A stretch of 36,597 nt of DNA from Acidobacteriota bacterium (GTDB lineage: Bacteria > Acidobacteriota > Blastocatellia > Pyrinomonadales > Pyrinomonadaceae). Location: assembly GCA_003223025.1 (NCBI GenBank), contig QHXR01000012.1, positions 38,119-74,715 on the forward strand, in the 5' to 3' direction. Below, piece after piece: positions 6,535-15,128 of the stretch (positions are counted from its first letter, which is position 1; each line of letters starts with the position of its first letter). A program made the position numbers and the translations under genes. Below the pieces are notes generated by a model. It did no database searches, was not told where the DNA came from, and saw nothing but the letters and a program-made list of their open reading frames with translations.

Positions 6535-9057
6535 ATGCGCTTCATCTTCAACCTAACCCGGCGAGAGATCAGGTCGTCCTGGCGACGTTTGCTCTTCTTT
6601 TTTCTCTGCATCGCCCTCGGTGTAGGGTCGGTCGTCGCGCTGCGGTCGTTGATACAAAATCTCACACGCGCGGTCGGCACCGACGCGCGAGCGCTCATGA
6701 CCGCCGATGTCGACGTAAGCTCAACGAACGACTTCACGCCGACCGAGATCGCGAAGATCGAATCCGCCGTCGCCGAATCCGGCATCGTCGACGGACGAAA
6801 TGAGACGATCACGACATCGTCGATGGCCAGGCCGAGCGAGCCCGCGAATCCAAATGTAAAACTTGTCGAGCTGAAAGGGATCGAGCCGCCGTTCCCGCTT
6901 GTCGGAAATTTCACGCTTGAAGACGGCAAGCCATTCGACTTTGATCTGCTCGCGAACAACGGAGCCGTGGTAGCGAAGATCCTGCTCGAAGATCTGAACG
7001 TGAAAGTCGGTGACAAGATCCGGATCGGTGAAAGTGAATTTCAGATCCGCGCCGTTTTCGATGAAGAGCCGGGCGGGACAGGCGGATTCCGGCTCGGGGC
7101 TCGCGTGTTTCTCGAGAAGAAAGCATTCGACGGAGCAGGTATCACACGAAATGCTCGCGTCCGTCGTCGGATACTGTATCGCACGACGGACAATCCTACG
7201 GCACTCGTCGCAAAGCTTCGCGAATCGTTAAAAGGTACGACGATAAATATCCAGTCCTACCGCGAGACGCAGGAGAATCTCGGCGAGCAGTTTGAAAAAA
7301 CCGAAAACTATCTTTCGCTCACCGGCCTTTTAATTCTTGTCCTGGGCGGCGTCGGCGTTTGGAATGTCGCCCGCGCTTTCGTCGAGCAAAAGCGCAAGAC
7401 CGTCGCCGTTTTGAAATGTTTAGGTGCGGGCGGCGGCCGGATCATCACGGTCTATCTGCTTCAGCTCCTGACGCTCGGTTTACTCGGTAGTCTGTTCGGA
7501 GTCCTTCTCGCTCAGGCTGCGCTTCTTTTGATCCGATGGCGTTTTCTCGAGACGCTCCCGGCGAAAATGTCGTACTCGATCAACTTCTCGACCATCGTCC
7601 AGGGAGTGACGCTCGGAGTTTTGATCTCGCTTTTATTTTCGGCGCTGCCTCTGCTGCAAGTGCGAAATATCAAGCCGAAGCTCCTGCTTCGCGACGAGAA
7701 CAACGATTCGATACGAAGGCTCGATTTTACAAAATGGCTAATCGGAGCAGTGTCGCTTCTCGCACTTCTCGGCCTTGCGGTCTGGCAGGCGGGCTCGATA
7801 CTCGTCGGTGCATTTTTTCTCGCCGGTTTGGCTGTCACGTCGCTAGTGCTCTACCTCACTGCTCTTTTGCTGACGACGCTTCTCCGGCGATTTCGCGGCG
7901 TCGGGCCCTTCGCTTTGTCGCAGGCCGTGAACTCGCTCTACCGTCCGGGAAACCAGACGCGGATCATTCTGCTAGCGGTCGGTCTCGGTGCGTTCGTCGT
8001 ACTCGCGGTGCAGTCGCTGCAGACGAATCTTGTACGCGAATTCGATTTCACCAAAAATCAAAAGTTGCCGAGCCTTTTCTTTGTCGACATCCAAAAAAGT
8101 CAGATCGACGATCTCGCTCGCATGATCGAATCGCACATCGGTGAAAAGGCCGAGACGATCCCGACCGTTCGAGCCCGGATCTCACACGTCAACGGCGAGC
8201 CATTCGATTTTGCGCAGCGCGAAGTTCGGCAACAGCAGGGACAGATCGGACGCGAGTTCGCTGTCACCTATCGACAGGATATGGATGACAACGAAAGTTT
8301 GATATCCGGTTCCTGGTGGAACGCGAACGACAATAACGATCCGGAGGTTTCGGTTGAAGAAGAGATGGCGGGGAGACTGAAGATCACGCCGGGTGACTCG
8401 ATCACGTTCGATATTTCAGGACGGAAGATCACGGCTCGTGTGGCGAACATTCGAAAGCTCGATCTTAGAAATACGCGAACTGCATTTGTATTTGTGTTTC
8501 GGCCCGGTGCTCTTGAAAAGGCGCCGCAAACTTTCGCCGCTACAGTCTTAAAACGTGCAACCGCGACCGATCGACAGCGTCTTCAGCGCGACATTCTCGA
8601 GTCTCATCCGAACGTCCAGATCTTCGATGTCGCCGATCTCGTCGCGACGGTGCAGAAGCTAGTCAGCAATTTCGTTCTGGCGATCTCGTTCGTCGGAAGC
8701 TTTGTGATCCTCAGCGGGATATTGATATTGATCGGTTCGATCGCACTGACAAAATCGCAGCGAATTTATGAGAACGCGATATTGAAAACGCTCGGTGCAA
8801 AACGGCCGACACTGACCGCGATCTTATTCGCGGAGTATGGACTGCTCGGGCTACTGTCGGGAATTATCGGGGCGGGGTTTGCAACGCTGCTGTCGTTCGG
8901 CGTGAGTCGTTATCTCCTCCATATCGAATGGGAATTCGAGCCGAGGCTGACATTGGGCGGAATATTTGTGACTGCGGTTATCGTTATGCTGGTCGGTGCG
9001 GCGGCGAGTTTCGACGTGCTCTTCCGGAAGCCGCTCTCGACGCTGCGATCTCAGTAG
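6535..9057 (+). CDS. ABC transporter permease, FtsX-like (YbbP type)
   Basis: This large inner-membrane permease of 840 residues (E. coli YbbP is about 800) has an N-terminal membrane helix (LLFFFLCIALGVGSVVAL) and a periplasmic MacB-like domain (about 50-245). A first FtsX block follows (LILVLGGVGVWNVARAF, VYLLQLLTLGLLGSLFGVLL, TIVQGVTLGVLISLLFSAL), then two further central helices, a second periplasmic domain and a last FtsX block (FVLAISFVGSFVILSGILIL, FAEYGLLGLLSGIIGAGFA, GGIFVTAVIVMLVGAAA). With the ATPase upstream it should form a YbbAP-type complex acting in lipid or lipoprotein-related envelope work. The divergent esterase suggests a link to lipid turnover. Its 3' end is 4 bases from the convergent gene. 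Confidence 0.9.
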   Translation: MRFIFNLTRREIRSSWRRLLFFFLCIALGVGSVVALRSLIQNLTRAVGTDARALMTADVDVSSTNDFTPTEIAKIESAVAESGIVDGRNETITTSSMARPSEPANPNVKLVELKGIEPPFPLVGNFTLEDGKPFDFDLLANNGAVVAKILLEDLNVKVGDKIRIGESEFQIRAVFDEEPGGTGGFRLGARVFLEKKAFDGAGITRNARVRRRILYRTTDNPTALVAKLRESLKGTTINIQSYRETQENLGEQFEKTENYLSLTGLLILVLGGVGVWNVARAFVEQKRKTVAVLKCLGAGGGRIITVYLLQLLTLGLLGSLFGVLLAQAALLLIRWRFLETLPAKMSYSINFSTIVQGVTLGVLISLLFSALPLLQVRNIKPKLLLRDENNDSIRRLDFTKWLIGAVSLLALLGLAVWQAGSILVGAFFLAGLAVTSLVLYLTALLLTTLLRRFRGVGPFALSQAVNSLYRPGNQTRIILLAVGLGAFVVLAVQSLQTNLVREFDFTKNQKLPSLFFVDIQKSQIDDLARMIESHIGEKAETIPTVRARISHVNGEPFDFAQREVRQQQGQIGREFAVTYRQDMDDNESLISGSWWNANDNNDPEVSVEEEMAGRLKITPGDSITFDISGRKITARVANIRKLDLRNTRTAFVFVFRPGALEKAPQTFAATVLKRATATDRQRLQRDILESHPNVQIFDVADLVATVQKLVSNFVLAISFVGSFVILSGILILIGSIALTKSQRIYENAILKTLGAKRPTLTAILFAEYGLLGLLSGIIGAGFATLLSFGVSRYLLHIEWEFEPRLTLGGIFVTAVIVMLVGAAASFDVLFRKPLSTLRSQ

Positions 9058-9061
9058 GAAA

Positions 9062-10396
9062 TCACTTTGCCGAAGGATCGAACGGATACTCCGCGAGAAC
9101 GGTCCGCATGTTTACCTGCGCGAGAAGCGTTTCGATATACGCTCCGAAGCGATGAAGAATGGGGACAATGTCCTTCTTTTCACCGGTCGCAAAGATCTCC
9201 TCGGAAAAGCGCTCGAATGTTTCGCGATCTTTGTGAAAGATGAATGAGATAGTTCGTTCCAGAAACTCGCGAAGCTCGACACCGACTGCCTCGAGGTGAG
9301 TTTTATCCGGTTCCTGCTCCGCAGCTTGCACTGCTTTAAGCGACTTCCAAAGGTTTTGACGCAGAAGGAGCGATTGCTCGAGCTTAGTCTGAAAATTCGG
9401 AAAGACCTCAGCCGGTAAAATATCGGAATCGACCACACGAGCAAAACCGGCGAGTATCTGCCGGAAGCTATCGCTAAGAAGCTCGTATGCCGTTTCAACA
9501 CGAGCGAAGACGGAAGGAACCGGACGGATGCCGACAAGTCCGGTGAGCTCCTGCGAAAATACTTTTCTTAGTTCCAGCGACGCGGTGTAAGAAGCTCCGT
9601 CGAGTGAATCGAACATCGCCGCTTCCTCGTTCGGGTATCTCGAAAGGCGATTGTTCATGTGAGTGATCAGGTCGTTGGTGAGTTCGTAGACACGCGCAAA
9701 AATTATCAGCGAGGGCTTCAACGGCTCGTCATTGCGGAGCATCTTTCCGACGATTCCGAGCGTACCGAGGATCGTACCGAACTGCGGGAGGATCATCTGG
9801 AGATCGACCTCATCCGCGAACGGGATGGAACCCTGCGTCATGAGCTCTTTTAATTTCGTCGGCAAGAAATTCGCACCGCCGTGTCGAGTTCCCCGGATCA
9901 GTTTGTGATAGACCGGAGAAGCGTCAAGCTTCTCGCTTAGGATCGAACTCCACGCGCGCCAATCCGCGAAGTTAAGACTCTTCGCGGCTCCGATAACGCT
10001 TTCGTTGAGGACAATCGTATCTCGCAGAACGAGCGCGAAGTCGTCGAGCTCGGACGTTGAATATCCGTTGACAGCGATATCGCCTTCGGTTGGAATCGGA
10101 CCGGCGACTGCCTTGCGAAGTCTGAATGTAAGTTTCGATGCATTCAACAGCGCGGCTCGTGTCAGCCGGCATTCGCGAGACCAATCTCCCGTGGCCTCAG
10201 TCGGCCGGTTTTTGTCAGAGAACGTTTGGTCGCCTTGTTTTAGAAAGCTATCGAGGCCGGCGAGCCAGATACCAAGCTCGAAAGAGAGTTCGTCAGGATC
10301 GAATACGGCCATGATGGCAGAATTCTCAAAAGCCTCTTCCCCATCGGACAAAAGAGTCGTGGGATCAAAAAGTGGTTCGGCAGTAACTAGTTCCAA
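9062..10396 (-). CDS. Unrecognised 444-residue alpha-helical protein
   Basis: The protein has no signal peptide or membrane segment and looks mostly helical (stretches such as ELTNDLITHMNNRLSRY, ARVETAYELLSDSFRQILAGF, LRQNLWKSLKAVQAAEQEP and ELREFLERTISFIFHKDRETFERF). I know no family for it. The reading frame starts at TTG 10396, with GAGAGG 9 bases upstream, which supports that codon. The next ATG is about 28 codons further in. It is divergent from rdgB across 124 bases and convergent with ybbP, so it is transcribed alone. It is probably cytoplasmic. Confidence 0.7.
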   Translation of the reverse strand: MELVTAEPLFDPTTLLSDGEEAFENSAIMAVFDPDELSFELGIWLAGLDSFLKQGDQTFSDKNRPTEATGDWSRECRLTRAALLNASKLTFRLRKAVAGPIPTEGDIAVNGYSTSELDDFALVLRDTIVLNESVIGAAKSLNFADWRAWSSILSEKLDASPVYHKLIRGTRHGGANFLPTKLKELMTQGSIPFADEVDLQMILPQFGTILGTLGIVGKMLRNDEPLKPSLIIFARVYELTNDLITHMNNRLSRYPNEEAAMFDSLDGASYTASLELRKVFSQELTGLVGIRPVPSVFARVETAYELLSDSFRQILAGFARVVDSDILPAEVFPNFQTKLEQSLLLRQNLWKSLKAVQAAEQEPDKTHLEAVGVELREFLERTISFIFHKDRETFERFSEEIFATGEKKDIVPILHRFGAYIETLLAQVNMRTVLAEYPFDPSAK

Positions 10397-10520
10397 ATGG
10401 GATTTCCTCTCTTTAAGGTGAAGGTAGCAGGTGGGTGGCGGACGATTTCGCCATTTATTTTATACAATTAAAGTCTACGCTTTGGCAATAAAAACTTTGT
10501 TTCGCAATGTTTCGCGCAAT

Positions 10521-11144
10521 ATGACCAAGACTCGGTTAACGACACTGGTTCTCGCTACTGGAAACGCCGGAAAAGTCCGGGAGCTCAGCCGGATATTCGG
10601 CGATCTGCCTTTTGAGCTCAAGAGTCTTCGCGATTTTGACGGCATAACCGGTATGGACGAAACCGGCGAGACCTTCGTCGAGAATGCCTCCCTAAAAGCA
10701 ACGGGTTTCGCTGTTCAAACTCGCGAATTATGTTTAGCCGACGATTCAGGGATCGAGGTCGAAGCGCTTGGGAACGCACCCGGCGTTCTATCCGCTAGAT
10801 TCGCAGGTGCTGATACCGGATATGACGTAAAGATCGAGCGGCTTCTCGCGATGATGCGGGAATCGGGGAGCTCCAGTCGAAAGGCACGATTCGTGTGCGG
10901 GATCGCAGTTGCGAACGATCGCGGCCGGATCGTGCATACCGTGCAAGCTCAGTGTCGCGGAACGATCGCGGATAAACCTCGGGGAACGAACGGCTTTGGC
11001 TATGATCCCATCTTCATCCCCGATGGCTTTGGCCAAACGTTCGGCGAGTTAGGCGATGATGTGAAAGGGTCGATCAGCCACCGGGCGAAGGCGGCCGATC
11101 TAATTATTCGATATTTACTGGATTTTATTGCACGTCGAACTTGA
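10521..11144 (+). CDS. rdgB: XTP/dITP pyrophosphatase (RdgB/HAM1 family)
   Basis: This enzyme removes non-canonical purine nucleotides (dITP, XTP) from the pool as monophosphate and pyrophosphate. The 207-residue product begins LVLATGNAGKVREL, the substrate-binding motif. It then has ETGETFVENASLKA, the metal and catalytic region LADDSGIEVEALGNAPGVLSAR, GFGYDPIF and the closing SHRAKA. ATG 10521 is chosen because it lies a few codons before the conserved start; the frame extends to 10431 but without similarity. A leucine/arginine-rich tail ends at a stop 60 bases before the tRNA gene. Confidence 0.93.
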   Translation: MTKTRLTTLVLATGNAGKVRELSRIFGDLPFELKSLRDFDGITGMDETGETFVENASLKATGFAVQTRELCLADDSGIEVEALGNAPGVLSARFAGADTGYDVKIERLLAMMRESGSSSRKARFVCGIAVANDRGRIVHTVQAQCRGTIADKPRGTNGFGYDPIFIPDGFGQTFGELGDDVKGSISHRAKAADLIIRYLLDFIARRT

Positions 11145-11204
11145 CCAATCAATTTTTCGCCAGTAAAATTCGACACTTGAAACCGTTTCTTAGCTGAAAC
11201 GTGA

Positions 11205-11278
11205 CGGGGCGTAGCACAGCCTGGTAGTGCGCACGGTTTGGGACCGTGAGGCCGCAAGTTCGAATCTTGCCGCCCCGA
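11205..11278 (+). tRNA. tRNA-Pro(UGG)
   Basis: A 74-base cloverleaf: acceptor CGGGGCG/CGCCCCG, D-arm with AGCCTGGTAGTGC, anticodon stem CACGG/CCGTG with loop TTTGGGA (anticodon TGG), and T-arm with GTTCGAATC. The discriminator base is A. CCA is not encoded. Confidence 0.96.
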
Positions 11279-11397
11279 TATCATCAGGCGGGCTCGATCA
11301 ACGGATCATTTCCATTCTGCTACTGTTTCTTGCAGACATTTCAGTTCAAGCAAAGAAGTACTTATATTCACAATTCACTCTGGAGGTTAACTAAACT

Positions 11398-11682
11398 ATG
11401 GCTCGTATGACTCAATCGGAGATCGTCAACTCATTGGCGGATTCATCGGGACTCAAGAAAACTGACGTCAAAGGCATGTTTGACGCGATCGCCGAATTGG
11501 CGGTTAGCGAAGTTCGCAAGAATGGCGAATTTACACTGCCCGGCTTTGGAAAACTGGTAAAGGCTACCCGTAAGGCTCGCGAGGGCCGCAATCCCGCCAC
11601 CGGCGCCGTTATCAACATTCCTGCGAAGACGACCGTCAAGTTCCGTCTCGGCAAGGCTATGAAAGACGCTGTAGGTAAATAG
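11398..11682 (+). CDS. HU-family nucleoid DNA-binding protein
   Basis: This 94-residue histone-like protein starts MTQSEIVNSLADSSGLKK (helical dimer domain). It has the body FTLPGFGKLVKATRKAREGRNPATGAVI, which contains the beta-arm with the RNPATG DNA-intercalating tip, and ends with KFRLGKAMKDAV. It bends and compacts DNA as a dimer. A good TGGAGG lies 9 bases before the ATG, and a strong terminator follows at 11711. The arm and tip are those of HU more than IHF, although the two cannot be fully separated from sequence alone. Confidence 0.94.
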   Translation: MARMTQSEIVNSLADSSGLKKTDVKGMFDAIAELAVSEVRKNGEFTLPGFGKLVKATRKAREGRNPATGAVINIPAKTTVKFRLGKAMKDAVGK

Positions 11683-11710
11683 TCGAGCAAATATCGATTT
11701 TTAGTACCCG

Positions 11711-11749
11711 GGCCGGCATGGTTTATCCATGCCGGCCTCTCCATTTTTT
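11711..11749 (+). terminator. Rho-independent terminator after the HU gene
   Basis: A perfect 11-bp stem, GGCCGGCATGG (11711-11721) with CCATGCCGGCC (11727-11737), is closed by TTTAT and followed a few bases on by TTTTTT (11743-11748). Confidence 0.92.
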
Positions 11750-11976
11750 CGGATTTTCCAAAAAAATTTGGTGACAAATCGAGGTTCCTTCTGTTAAAAT
11801 TCCATTACAAAGTTGGTTAGCGTTCGGAATCCCTCATTGTTTGCAACGTTGAAATCGCTTTTTTCAACTAAATACCATCGGGAATGTGCAGGTAACTACC
11901 GCAATTTCCAGGGATTCGGCCGTTTTCCGCTTTGGAAGGTTTATAAGGGGTAATTAATGAGAAAGGAGAGTAAAAA
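11750..11976 (+). promoter_or_regulatory. Long leader of the 82-residue gene
   Basis: About 230 bases lie between the HU terminator and the GTG start of the small gene. It holds a small hairpin GTTGAAA (11848-11854) with TTTCAAC (11862-11868) and AT-rich promoter-like words (TGTTAAAATTCCATTACAAAG near 11792). An excellent AAGGAG lies 9 bases before the GTG. I do not recognise a riboswitch class. A long 5' leader is possible but unproven. Confidence 0.35.
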
Positions 11977-12225
11977 GTGGCAGCAGCTAAGCTTATGACA
12001 TTGCAGGACAGGATCCTGCAAATCGATCACATCCAGGCGCGCCGGTATTCGAAGCTTGCGGAGGACTCAATGGAGATCGCGACGCAAGGTATCATCCGGC
12101 ACCTTCGTGCATGTGCACGAATGGAGGTTAACCCGGACGCTTCGGCAGTTCGCGAAATAATCGACGATGCTCTAAACGGCAGGCGAGTTTTCGCGGAGAC
12201 GTCGAACGATCTTTTAGCCGCTTAA
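11977..12225 (+). CDS. Small unrecognised protein, 82 residues
   Basis: The gene begins at GTG 11977, supported by the AAGGAG before it. The product is soluble and helical: MTLQDRILQIDHIQARRYSK, LAEDSMEIATQGIIRHLRACARMEV, then an acidic helix EIIDDALNGRRVF. It is bounded by terminators on both sides (11711 and 12257), so it is a single-gene transcript. I know no family. The tidy signals suggest a real, perhaps highly expressed gene. Confidence 0.75.
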   Translation: MAAAKLMTLQDRILQIDHIQARRYSKLAEDSMEIATQGIIRHLRACARMEVNPDASAVREIIDDALNGRRVFAETSNDLLAA

Positions 12226-12256
12226 GAAGTATTTATATTTACTTAGCAATACATAT

Positions 12257-12286
12257 GACCGCCTCCATCGAGGCGGTCTTTTTTTG
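12257..12286 (+). terminator. Rho-independent terminator after the 82-residue gene
   Basis: A perfect 9-bp stem, GACCGCCTC (12257-12265) with GAGGCGGTC (12270-12278), loop CATC, then seven T. Confidence 0.94.
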
Positions 12287-12328
12287 TCTTGATAGCCGGC
12301 GCGTTCGTTGGGTAGCCCACCAAATAGA

Positions 12329-14233
12329 TCACTGTTCTTTCAGTCGAAGCTTGTACAACGTGTACTTCCCTATGGCCTCCCCGGCATCGCGCTCGTACCA
12401 CTTATCGAGATTGGTCAGATCCGTGTCCGCTTCGTTGTTGACTACGGCATAAGAGAGCTTGGGATGGGTGGCGGTCGCCGCGCTGAAGTTCTCAATGTAC
12501 TCTTTGTAGCGTGCAACCTCACTTGCCACCTCACCGTGCGTCAGTGGTTTCGCGTTGCTGCTCAGACGGTCGGTATGTCGTCCCCATCCGAATAAAGCGA
12601 TCTTCGCGACAAAGTCATTTTTCAAAAGATAATCCAGTCCGGCCGCATCGACGTTTAGATAATAAAGAAATTGAAAATACCGGTCTTTGTTCTCTTGCCA
12701 TGACATTCCGGCGAACACATGTTGATGACGCGACCAGAGAACGTTCTGCGGAGCGACGCTTGGCAGATCGTCGGACTGGATCATGTCGTACGCGATGACG
12801 GTTGATCGATGAGGATCAGCTTCGGAGCGTCCGAGTTCCTCTAGCCGTCGTGCGACCGGCAGTGCGAGATCTCGCTCGATGTTCGCATCGTCGAGAACAC
12901 GAACCGTGTAATGACATTCGATGAAGCCCCATGCGATGGCGGCGACGGCAAGAGTTGCACACGCGACGCGAAGCCCGTCGGTCGCGAATCTCCGCCGCAG
13001 CATTATCCCGCCCGTCACGCTCAGAGCTAGCGCGGCGACATAATTTCCGATGAAAACCTGATAATGGATCGGTTGAAGAGACCGGCCCGTGATGATCTGT
13101 TGATTAAATACGAGAAGAGGTACGAGCGTCAGCGAGAGCGCGAACAACGTAGCGCGTTCGCGCAATGCGATGGCTTTCGTCATCACGCCGCAGACGAGCA
13201 GAATCAGACAAACGATGCTGATGTACTCCGGCACCCGGAAAAGATCGGGAACTCGCGTGTAGACCAGCAGCTGAACGTCATCCATCGTTTCGGAGCGTTT
13301 TGAGAGAAGCCACGCGTATGGAATTAATGAGAGAACGCAACCTGCTCCCACGATGACGAGATCCTTCAAACCTTTCTTGAAACCGTAGGGTCTCAAAATC
13401 AGCCAAAGCATGAAGAGACATCCGAGCCACGCCGCGGCCGTCGTCCAGATAAAGAAGTAGGAAAAAACGGTATAGGCAAAGCAGACGACGGCGGCGAGCA
13501 ATAAGAGAATGCGGACATACAGGTCAGAACCGGAAGCGGTAGCAACGGGGTTACCTGATTGCGGATTGCGAAGCCCGAAGTCCGCATTCCGACTGCCCAA
13601 ATCGGGTGAACCAGTCGCTATAGCTCCCGGTTCTGACTGCGGACTCGCAAGGATTTTCCAAACAAATGCGAACAATCCGAACACCGCCGCCATTGCCATC
13701 GCCGGTATGTAGCGCCGGAAACCGGGAAAGTACGGATAAGAAAATCCGTCGAAGAATATCTCGGGCATGGCACCTTCACCGGCGGCCAAAGCTCCACCGG
13801 CAAACACGATGAGCGATCCCGCCATTCCGTACCAGTTGCTGCCGGTCATCCGCGCGATCAACCAAAACGCTCCGAGTGCGGCGAGAAATCCGGCGATCGC
13901 ACCGGACAACGTCATCGCCCATGGAGTCCCGATCCCGAGAAAGCGCGACGGAATGGCGATCGAGTACGGAGCCGCAAACTGGATCGAGAAAAGCGATTCA
14001 GGCTGCGGCGTTTCAGGCGAATCGTCACGTCCGGAATACGGATCGTTCTTTCTCGGACGGCCATCGATCAACGCTCGAACGTATGACGCGTAGGCGACCT
14101 CGTCGATATCGTTGTACGCGTAATGCCCATTCCACTCCGAGCCGCGCAGATAGAACATTTTCATCTGCGGGTAGAGACAAAAGATTGCCAGGAAAATTGC
14201 GGCGACAAGGCCGAAGCGCCAGCGAAGCTTCAT
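12329..14233 (-). CDS. Polytopic membrane protein (glycosyltransferase-like) with an in-frame repeat
   Basis: This 634-residue inner-membrane protein has about ten to twelve membrane helices (LVAAIFLAIFCLYP, GAIAGFLAALGAFWLIARM, AMAMAAVFGLFAFVWKIL, ILLLLAAVVCFAYTVFSYFF and more) and a soluble C-terminal part. The first periplasmic loop contains NDIDEVAYASYVRALIDGRP, an acidic motif reminiscent of GT-C sugar transferases or oligosaccharide-handling proteins. The assignment is tentative. The start at ATG 14233 (MKLRWRFG) is preferred to the upstream ATG 14296, which overlaps the start of the divergent gene. Residues about 199-237, between two helices, are encoded by an imperfect palindrome and are rich in G, S, N and P, unlike the rest of the protein. 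Confidence 0.75.
   Translation of the reverse strand: MKLRWRFGLVAAIFLAIFCLYPQMKMFYLRGSEWNGHYAYNDIDEVAYASYVRALIDGRPRKNDPYSGRDDSPETPQPESLFSIQFAAPYSIAIPSRFLGIGTPWAMTLSGAIAGFLAALGAFWLIARMTGSNWYGMAGSLIVFAGGALAAGEGAMPEIFFDGFSYPYFPGFRRYIPAMAMAAVFGLFAFVWKILASPQSEPGAIATGSPDLGSRNADFGLRNPQSGNPVATASGSDLYVRILLLLAAVVCFAYTVFSYFFIWTTAAAWLGCLFMLWLILRPYGFKKGLKDLVIVGAGCVLSLIPYAWLLSKRSETMDDVQLLVYTRVPDLFRVPEYISIVCLILLVCGVMTKAIALRERATLFALSLTLVPLLVFNQQIITGRSLQPIHYQVFIGNYVAALALSVTGGIMLRRRFATDGLRVACATLAVAAIAWGFIECHYTVRVLDDANIERDLALPVARRLEELGRSEADPHRSTVIAYDMIQSDDLPSVAPQNVLWSRHQHVFAGMSWQENKDRYFQFLYYLNVDAAGLDYLLKNDFVAKIALFGWGRHTDRLSSNAKPLTHGEVASEVARYKEYIENFSAATATHPKLSYAVVNNEADTDLTNLDKWYERDAGEAIGKYTLYKLRLKEQ
13522..13638. 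repeat. In-frame palindromic element inside the membrane protein gene
   Basis: Outer arms GTCAGAACCGGAAGCGGTAG (from 13523) and AGCTCCCGGTTCTGAC (to 13637) pair imperfectly. An inner stem TGCGGA/TCCGCA lies around 13560-13586. The left arm closely matches the arm of the intergenic repeats at 35441 and 35666 (GTCGGAACCGCCTGCGGTAG), so it belongs to one family. It adds about 39 codons in frame. Confidence 0.75.
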
Positions 14234-14295
14234 ACGATAAGAAGGATAACGTAGCACATCCGACGAAGCATGTCCCTTGTGATAAACTCGACACA

Positions 14296-14991
14296 ATGTG
14301 GTGTTCGTTCATTCCGGCACGATTAGCTGCCGTTCCATTCTGTGTTCTAATTCTCATCATTTGCTTTTCGGCCGATAGCATCGCCCAGACTTCGGATCCA
14401 AAATTTCTCTCTGCGCCGGATTTCAAACTTTCGGCCGAAGCAGTCTCTGCCGGTATTGACGGGGCGTTTAAGGTAGCTCTTTCGATCGATGAAGAAGGAA
14501 ACGTCAAGAGCGTTCGGATGTACGGCGATCCGGTATGGCCGTGCGACACCTCGCCGAAGCGTGAGATCGAAGCCGTGCGAGACGCGGTTGAGGCTCACTT
14601 ACGGTTGCTCAAATTCTCACCCGCAATGAAGAACGGGAAACCGCGCAAGTCCGAAGTGATGTTGGAATTCGCGATCGGGGATGCATTCAAACACGCAGTG
14701 GCACCGGGCGAAGCGAAAAATGGTTCGTCGCCAAAGCTGGTAAAAGGGGGAGTTTTGAACGGTCGTGCTATTCGCTTGGTGAAGCCTCTAGGCCCAACCG
14801 CGAAGGGCATCGTCGACATGCAGGTTCTCATCAACGAACAAGGAAATGTTTCGAAGGCGGGCGCTCTTGCCGGAAATCCTGCTCTTTTCACTGTTGTGCG
14901 GGAGGCGGCATGTGCGAGCAAATTCTCTCCGACATCGCTTGGAGGCACACCGGTTAAGGTTACGGGCGTGATCACGTATGTCATCCAGTGA
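14296..14991 (+). CDS. Secreted protein with two TonB-C-like domains
   Basis: This 231-residue protein has a signal peptide (LAAVPFCVLILIICFSADSIAQ). Two similar domains follow. The first has ALSIDEEGNVKSVRMYGD, EAHLRLLKFSPAMKNGKPRKSEVMLEFAI. The second has VDMQVLINEQGNVSKAGALAGNP and ASKFSPTSLGGTPVKVTGVITYVIQ. The pattern of (V/I)xIxExGxV followed by (F/K)FxPxxxxGxPVxVxG is that of TonB C-terminal domains, which in this phylum often occur in stand-alone periplasmic proteins. The start is placed at 14296; the frame is open further upstream only as antisense of the neighbouring membrane gene. Confidence 0.8.
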   Translation: MWCSFIPARLAAVPFCVLILIICFSADSIAQTSDPKFLSAPDFKLSAEAVSAGIDGAFKVALSIDEEGNVKSVRMYGDPVWPCDTSPKREIEAVRDAVEAHLRLLKFSPAMKNGKPRKSEVMLEFAIGDAFKHAVAPGEAKNGSSPKLVKGGVLNGRAIRLVKPLGPTAKGIVDMQVLINEQGNVSKAGALAGNPALFTVVREAACASKFSPTSLGGTPVKVTGVITYVIQ

Positions 14992-15128
14992 TCCGGCTGA
15001 CCACGCGAACTTGTTGTTATCTTCCGCCTCGAGAGGCGTCATCCTCCATTGAGGTTCCGTTCGAAAGATATTATTTTTAAGGAACGATTTCTGCGGCTTA
15101 CGCGATCGAACATGCAAGGACGAACTTC

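Noticed and set aside
7536-8144. 202-residue frame inside the permease gene
   Set aside because: A shadow of the permease in another frame, rich in Arg, Ser and Ala.
13876-14295. Upstream extension of the TonB-C protein gene
   Set aside because: It is antisense to the membrane protein and arginine/serine-rich. A proper signal peptide begins at 14296.
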